IMG/VR virus record: IMGVR_UViG_3300020721_000009
Location: 1-62,137 of that record
DNA: 62,137 nucleotides
Reading direction: 5' to 3' (one strand)
From: a virus
The translations under genes were made by a program, and so were the position numbers. Within the stretch, counting starts at the first letter, position 1, and each line of letters begins with the position of its first letter. The notes beneath the pieces are model-generated. The model did no database searches. It worked only from the letters and a program-made list of their open reading frames with translations, and was not told the origin of the DNA. Shown in pieces: positions 43,701 to 52,700 of the stretch.

Positions 43701-46700
43701 TTTAATATACAAGGATTTATAGTAATTACTATACCTTTGGTAAATGGTGATGAAGTAGCCATATATGAATATGAAAACACTGATGGCTGTTGTATTCCTG
43801 AAACACCGTCAAAACTTGGAATTTGGCCAATCAGTGATCCAAAAATATATAAAGATACATCATTTGTCACTCCACAATGGATTATTCAGGGACATGATGG
43901 CAGTCAAGTATTAGCATATGGAACATATGACGATAATGGAACTCCTGATTATAGAGATGCATTAATATTAGAATTAGAAAAAAGAATATACAATAATATA
44001 AAAATAAGTTATGATAAAAGTATCTTTAATATCGATGATATTGTCCCAAGATATACAGAAACTTTAAATTATAGCTTAGCTGAATTCAATCAAGTATTGG
44101 CACCATCATTTTATAAATGGTCAGCATTAGTTGACGTTGATTTTACTAATCCAATACAATATGATTCAACAAATCCATTTACATTTAATTTTACTGGTCA
44201 TTCTGCGCCTGATGGTAGATTAATTCCAGGATATTGGAGAGGAATATATAAATGGATATTAGATACAGAACGCCCACATATTTGTCCTTGGGAAATTTTA
44301 GGAATAACTGATAAACCAACATGGTGGGATACCGTATATGGACCAGCTCCGTATACATCTGATAATTTAATAATGTGGGAAGATATTAGTAATGGAATAT
44401 TAAATGCACCTGGCGCACCAACATTATTAAAACAATATATTAAACCATTTTTGATGGATCATATTCCAGTAGATGAACATGGTAATTTAATAAATCCAAT
44501 TGATTCTGGATTATCGCAAGGTATTGTTACTGATGCTGTTAAAAGTAATTATATTTTTGGAGATGTTGGTCCGGTTGAAAGCGCGTGGAGAAGAAGTTCT
44601 CATTATCCATTTAGTGTTATTTTAACATCAATTTTACTAACACCATCTAAAACATTGGGTATTATTCTAGATAGATCTAGGATTTCTAAGAATTTAACTG
44701 GACAATTAGTATATAATAACACTGGATTACATATTTCACCAAGTGATGTAATATTACCAAGCATATATGCAAGTTCTAAACGAGTACAAACTGCTGGTGT
44801 TATTAATTATGTTATAAATTATATTATAAGTGGTGATCTAACAACATATTCACAATATGCTTATGACTTATCAAATATTTCTTATAAACTTGGATATAGA
44901 ATTGGTGGATTTACAAGTAAAACTCAATTTAATTTAATATTAGATTCAAAATCACCGTTAACTACTGGAAATGTTTTTGTTCCACAAGATGATTATTCAA
45001 TTATTTTAAACACATCTTCTCCTACTAAGAAAATTACATATAGTGGTGTTATTATAACAAAACTTTATAATGGATATTCTGTAAAAGGATATAGTAAAAC
45101 ACAGCCATATTTTGTTTATTACCCTTGGAGTCAATCTGGACGTTCAATAAATATTGGTGGTATATCTGAAAATTTTGTAATATGGACTAGCGGAAAATCA
45201 TATAATAAAGGACAATTAGTAAAATTTGGAAATGATTATTTTAGGGCAACCAGTTCAATTAATTCTGAATTATCATTTTCTGAATCAAATTATCAAAAAT
45301 TGTCATCGTTACCCATTATTGGTGGACGAACTGCGTTCTTAAGAAAAGCATGGGATAAAACTAATCCAATAACAATTCCATATAATACAACATTTGAAAC
45401 AATACAAGATGTTGTTGATTTTTTAATTAGTTATGGAGAGTGGTTAAAAGATCAAGGTTTTATTTTTGATGAGTTTAATACAAATTTAAATCAAGTTTCA
45501 AATTGGGAAACTAGTGCAAAAGAATTTATGTTTTGGACAACCCAAAACTGGTCTGCTGGACAAGATATTTGGACAGATTGGCTACCAAATACATTAATTA
45601 CTTATAATAGTATAGTAAAATATGAAGATAATTATTATAGAGCAATACGAAATGTAGAAGAATCATCAGTTTTTCACAATGAATTTTATGAAAAACTAGA
45701 TGGGTTAAGTAATATAGGAAGTTCTGTAATTTCACTTAGTCCTGCAGCTGCGGCTATTACGTTTTCTGCATCATTGAATGTTGTTGATAATATTACTAAT
45801 AAATTTAATGACTATGAGATGTTTAGAGTAGATGGATATCCTATCCCAGCACAATTCTTAAATTCATCAAGAAACAAAAATTTAGTTACTTATAGACCAG
45901 CTAATGATGATGGAATATATAATGCAAGTTTCTACATTGTGCAAAAAGAACAAGTAGTAATAATCAATAATACCACGATGTTTAACGATTTAATTTATGA
46001 TCCAACAAGTGGTTATAAACAAGATAGAATTAAAGTATCTGCATATGTAACTAGCGGCTGGTATGGTGGTTTTGACACTCCTGGGTTTATATTTGATGAA
46101 GCTAAAATTACTAAATGGGTAGCATGGAAAGATTATACATTAGGTGATATAGTTCAGTATCAATCATTTTATTATAGTGCTGATTCATTTATAACTGGAT
46201 CTGAAACATTTGATACAACACAATGGACAAGATTATCGACACGACCAACTTCTAAGATTTTACCAAATTGGACTAACATAGCTACTCAATTTACAGATTT
46301 CTATAGATTAGATGATGAACATTTTGATAGTGCACAACAAACAATGGCACAACATTTAATTGGATATCAAAAACGTCAATATCTTAATAATATCATTCAA
46401 GATGATGTTAGTGAATTTAAATTTTACCAAGGTATGATTGCTGAAAAAGGTACACAAAACGTTTTCAATAAATTGTTTGGTGTGTTAACTTTAGATAATA
46501 AAGAAAGTTTGACATTCTATGAAGAATGGGCAGTTCGAGTTGGCCAATATGGGGCTAGTTCAGCATTTGCTGAAGTGGAATTTGTATTGCCTGAAGAAAA
46601 GTTTAAAAATAATCCACAAGTTATAGAATTAGTTGACAAAAAGACACAGAATACTGGTTATTCTATACAACAAATACCATCAGATATATATGTAAAACCA

Positions 46701-49700
46701 GCTGAATATGAATCAAATTTATTTCCAATTGTTTCATCAAGTAAGAAATTCTTAAGACCAGGTGGATATGTTAGATCTAACCAGGTATCATTGACTTTAA
46801 AATATATTTCTGAAATCTTAACACAAGATATTACTCAATTTACAGAAGGTGATTATGTTTGGTGTACATTTGAAAATACAGAATGGAACATTTATAGATA
46901 TACTGCAACTAATTTTGCTGTTACTAATGCAACATATGATAGTAACCAACTTACTATTGATGTAACTGGAAATACTTCTATTGCATCTGGTGATTATATT
47001 GGGATATCAAATGTTACAAAATTTTCAGGATTTTATAAAGTAATATCATATGCGAATAATATTTTAATTGTATCAGCACCTGGTATAACTGTAGCATCAC
47101 CATTTACTGAACAAAATACAATTAGAATTTATCATTTAACATCACAACGTGCAACAACTATTGATGATGCTAATTCTATATTACATTATCCATTAAAATC
47201 TAATGAATTATTATGGACTGATGATAATGGTTTTGGAAAATGGGCAACATGGGAATACAATTCTGTGTATAGTGGTAGATTATTACCAAATCCGTATCCA
47301 ACATCACAAGTTAATTATGGTAGGGCAATCGCATCTGATAGTACCGGAAGTAATGTAGTAATTTCAACTGCATTAGGTGGAATCTATGTTTATACTACAT
47401 ATAAAACTTCTCTGTTATCATTGCATCAAGTTTTAACTAACCCATTTATATCTTTGGATGATCAAAACCCATTGAGTGCATTTGGAACAGTTGTTAGTAT
47501 ATCTAATGATGGCACATGGATAGCTGTTGGCTCGCCAGAAAGTAGTAATGTATGTACTGAATTGAGTAATATTAGTGTAACATTTGATAATAGTATGATA
47601 CCAGTAAATAATACTTCTGTTACTTTTGATAATAATCTTGCTTTTATAACTGCTGGATCATTTATTGTTGGTAAAACATATACTATTACATTACTCGGAA
47701 CAACTGACTTTACTGCAATTGGAGCAACCTCAAATGTGGTTGGACAGATATTTATTGCTACTGGTGCTGGGACAGGAGATGGTGCCGCTGTTGATACTTC
47801 ACCTGTTACTGCAGGAGTCTTTATAGTAGGTGCTACTTATACTATCATTTCACTTGGCAGTGCACCATCTACCGATTTTACATTAATAGGTGCATCAAAA
47901 AATGCAATTGGTATAGTATTTGTTGCAACGGGTATTGGCTCAGGTAATGGAACTGCTGTAAGAAATAGTATTAAAAACACTTCTGAATTAGTGTATACAT
48001 CTATTTCTGGTACAAATTCATCTTTAATTAACCAAGGTGTTGTATCATTATATAAAATGGATAAAACCAAAAGTTACTATCATGTAGTGACATTTGTAAG
48101 TCCACAACCAGATATGAATGAATACTTTGGGTCCAGTTTGGAATTTGGTCAAAACTGTTTGTACATTGGTGCGTCAGGTGGAAATAATAATACTGGAAAA
48201 GTTTATAAAATTAATTATGAGATGACTGTACATGCGTCATCCTATTATGAGCCATATAATAGCACTGGAACTACACTAAATTTGGTTAGCGCACCAGGTA
48301 TAGATGTTTTTGCAATGTATGTAATTGGAAATGGGTTTACTAGTAATCAACAAGTAGTACAGTTAATACCAAATAATATTAGTAATATTCCAACATTGAT
48401 TTTATCATCAAATCCAGATACACAACCTTCTGGGTTATTACAATTTGTAACATATAACTGGCACTACAATTTGACTTCATCATTAACTGGGATTAATTCT
48501 GGTGATAACTTTGGGGCAAACATAAAAGTAAGTAATAATGAAACTTTGATAATATCATCAGTTGGTGCAGTATCTGTATATAATTCTGGAACTTTAATTC
48601 AAACTATAACTGGACAAACTAATTCATTTGGAAATAGTATTGCTATATCAACATTTGGTGATTATATAGCAGTTTCTGATAGTTTATATTCTGGGATAAC
48701 ATATTCTCATCAAGGTAGTGTTCAAGTTTATAAACAAACAGCATCATCTTATGCGTTATATCAACAAATTGATAATTTATATCCATCAATAAATTCAGAA
48801 TTTGGTACAAATATTGAATTTATGGATAATTATGACACACTTGTTATTCATAGTAAATATGAAAATTCAGTATCTAGTATGATTGATGTTTATGATATAT
48901 ATAATACAAAGTGGATTTATAGTGAAAGATTGCCATTGTTAATTGACACAGCTGGTACATTTATTACAGGTAATTCATATACTATTATGACTGTTGGAAC
49001 AACTGATTTTACATTAATTGGAGCATCAAGCAATGCAGTTGGTATAACATTTATTGCATCTAGTAGTGCAACTTCATTAAATATATTAGCTAATGGTGAA
49101 GGATATGTAAATGGACAATATGATAATATTCAATTAACCTATCTAAGTGGGACAACTGCTACAATATATCCAATTGTTAATATAACAGTTACTAATAATT
49201 TAGTTTCAACTATTACATTTGTTAGCAATGGATATGGATTTGTTGATAATACAACTATATTAACAGCTCAACTAGGAATGGTTGGTGCTGGATTTGAAGT
49301 TAATATTGGTATTCCATCTATGGTTGGGTCTGGTACCGGCACTGCGGTTATTAATATAGAGAATGATAGTAATAAATTAGGATTTTGTATATCATTAAAT
49401 AAAATATTAATAGGAACACCATATGAATATGATATTAATTCACCTAGATCTGGCTTAATATTTGAATATATAAAAGCTAGCGATGCTTATAGCTGGACAC
49501 AAAAACATCAAGAAATTGATAAGCCAGATATTAATAAGATTAAACAAACATTTTTATATAACAAACAAAAAAATGAATTAATAAGTTATTTAGATGTAAT
49601 AGATCCATTACAAGGTAAAATTGCTGGAATAGCTGAACAGGAATTAAGTTATAAAACTTTCTATGATCCTGCCATATATTCAATTGGTGATTCATCTGTA

Positions 49701-52700
49701 AATGTTGATGAAAGTATAGCATGGACTACTAACCAAGTTGGTAAATTATGGTGGGATGTGCGAACAGCCAAATTCATTGAAAGTTATGATTCTGATATTA
49801 CATATAGAAGTAGCACTTGGAATACATTAGTACATGGTGCATCTATAGACATATATGAATGGGTGGAAACTAATTTGTTGCCATCAGTATGGGATACCCA
49901 AGCGGATACCGATGCTGGACTATCATTGAATATAAGTGGTAAATCATTATATGGTGATACTTGCTATTGTATTAAAAAATATTATGATAACGTAAGTAAA
50001 ACAATAAAAAATACATATTACTTTTGGGTTAAAAATAAAGCAATAGTTCCAAATATTCCTGGAAGATATACCTCTGCACAGAATATATCAAGTTTAATAA
50101 CAAGCCCAGTAAAAAATGCATACAAATATATTGCGATTACTAGTCAAAATACATTTGAAGTGGCAAATGTTGGACAAGTTTTATCAAATAATGATGTTAT
50201 ATTATCTATTCAGTATTGGTTAATAGATAAAACAGATCAAAATATTCATGCACAGTGGAAAATTATTAGTAATGATCAATCAACAATTTTACCAAACACT
50301 ATAGAACAAAAATGGTTTGATAGTCTATGTGGTAGTGATAATTTTGGTAACTTAGTTCCAGATACCTCATTGCCATTAAAATTAAAATATGGTGTTGAAA
50401 ACAGACCACGCCAATCTATGTTTGTGAATAGATTTGAAGCTATTAAAGAACTTGTAGAACAAGCAAATACTATTTTACTACAAAATCAAATTGCTAGTAC
50501 AAGAAATTTAGAAGGTATATCACAGTATGATCAAGCACCAAGCTTAACATCTGGATTATATGATATTGTAATAAACACCGATGCTGAATTACAATTTAAT
50601 TCGGCTAGTTCTTATAAAGTACCAGTATTATCGGCAGTAATTATCGATGGTAAAATATCAAGTGTAACAATCTTATCTACTGGATTTGGATATGTTATAT
50701 CACCAGTAATTAAGGTTATTGGAACGGGTGTTGATGCCGTATTAAAAGCTATTCTTAATACAAAAGGGCAGATTGTAGATGTTAAAGTTATAAATGGTGG
50801 AAATGGTTATGACTATACCACTAAATTACAAACAAGAAATTTTGCTGCATTAGTACTTAGTGATTCTCAATCAAATGATACATGGAGTATATATTCATTC
50901 AATTTAGAAACAAATTCTTGGAGCAGAATTTTAAGTAAATCATATGATGCTAGTGAATTTTGGTATTATGTTGATTGGTATGAAATTGGATATAACCAAT
51001 TTACGGCTATTGATTATTCTGTTAGTATATTTGCTGATTTACAGGGCATTTCTACAAATGTTAATGATACAATTAAAGTTAGATTAGGTAATAATGGCGA
51101 ATGGATATTATTAAAACGTTATAGTTTGATAGATTCATTAGATTGGACTAAGACATATAAAGTAGTAGGTATTCAAAATGGAACTATTCAATTAAATAGC
51201 AAATTGTATGATTCGCCACAATATGATGGAACATTATATGATAGCATTGGGTATGATAACAACTCATCCACCGAATTGCGAATTATTTTAAATGCATTTA
51301 AAACAGATATTTTTATAAATGAATTAAAAACTGATTACTTGAATTTATTTTTTAATAGTGTTCGATATGCACACAATGAACAAAAATATATAGATTGGAT
51401 TTTTAAATCTAGTTTTGTAAAGGCAAAACATAATGTAGGAACATTAAACCAACCAGTTACTTTTAAAAATGATAATTTAGTTGATTTTGAAAATTATGTA
51501 GCTGAAGTAAAACCATATAGAACTAAAGTTAGAGAATATATAAGTTCATATACAAATATTGAATCTGGTAATATTCTATCAACAGATTTTGATTTACCAC
51601 CAATCTATGCACAAGGTGGAACTAATGTTATAGAAGCATATTTAGTAGATAATAAAATAGTAGTATATAACACTGAAGTTCAGCAATATCCATGGAAAAG
51701 TTGGTATGATAATGCAGGATTTTCTATTAAATCTATTAAAATTATTAATGGTGGATATGGATATATAACTGCCCCAAAAATAACAGTAGTACCAGATAAT
51801 GGTGCAGTATTAAATGCGCAAATAGATTTTCTTGGTAGAGTTACTAGTATAGAAATAGTATCAGGTGGGAAAGGATTTTTATCAACACCAACTCTGATAA
51901 TAGAACAACCACCATTTGGACAAGGTGTTACTGCGTGTGTTTATATTGGTAATAGTTTAGTTAGAACAAATAGAATAAATCTTAAATTTGATAGAATAAC
52001 ACACAATTATTATATTAATAAATTGCAAGAAGTTGAATCATTTACTGCAATTGCTAATCAGACTACATTTGAATTATTATGGTCCCCTGATATTAAGATA
52101 GGATATTCTTCTGTTACTGTAAATAACTTGCCAATTACTCCTGATTCATATTCATTAAGTATTGAAACATTAAAATACAATGAATATAACGGTATAATAT
52201 ATGATAAGTATTATGGAACTCTAACGTTACATGATGCAGTGCAAGCAAATGATATAGTATCTATAACATACGTAAAAGATGCATCAATATTAAATGCAGC
52301 TGATAGAATTAATTTTTACTACAATCCATCAACGAATAATCTAGGGAAAGATTTAACTCAATTAATGACAGGTATAGATTATGGTGGAGTTCTAATTGAT
52401 GGATTATCGTTTGCAATAAATCATGGATGGGATAGTTTACCATATTTATCTGATAGATGGGATAGCTATGATCCAACATTTACTGATAACAAAATTGTTG
52501 TAGAAGTTTCTGGAACACATACATTTAAACTTTCATATATTCCAACTGTTGGAACTATAATAAATGTATATATGAATGGTGTTCGTATAGATGACTTGCA
52601 TTTTGATACTATTGACCAATTAAATACACATGCAGTAATGACTTCACCAATAATAGGGCTAATTTCATCTACTGAAGTGACAATTAATATAGATAGAAGT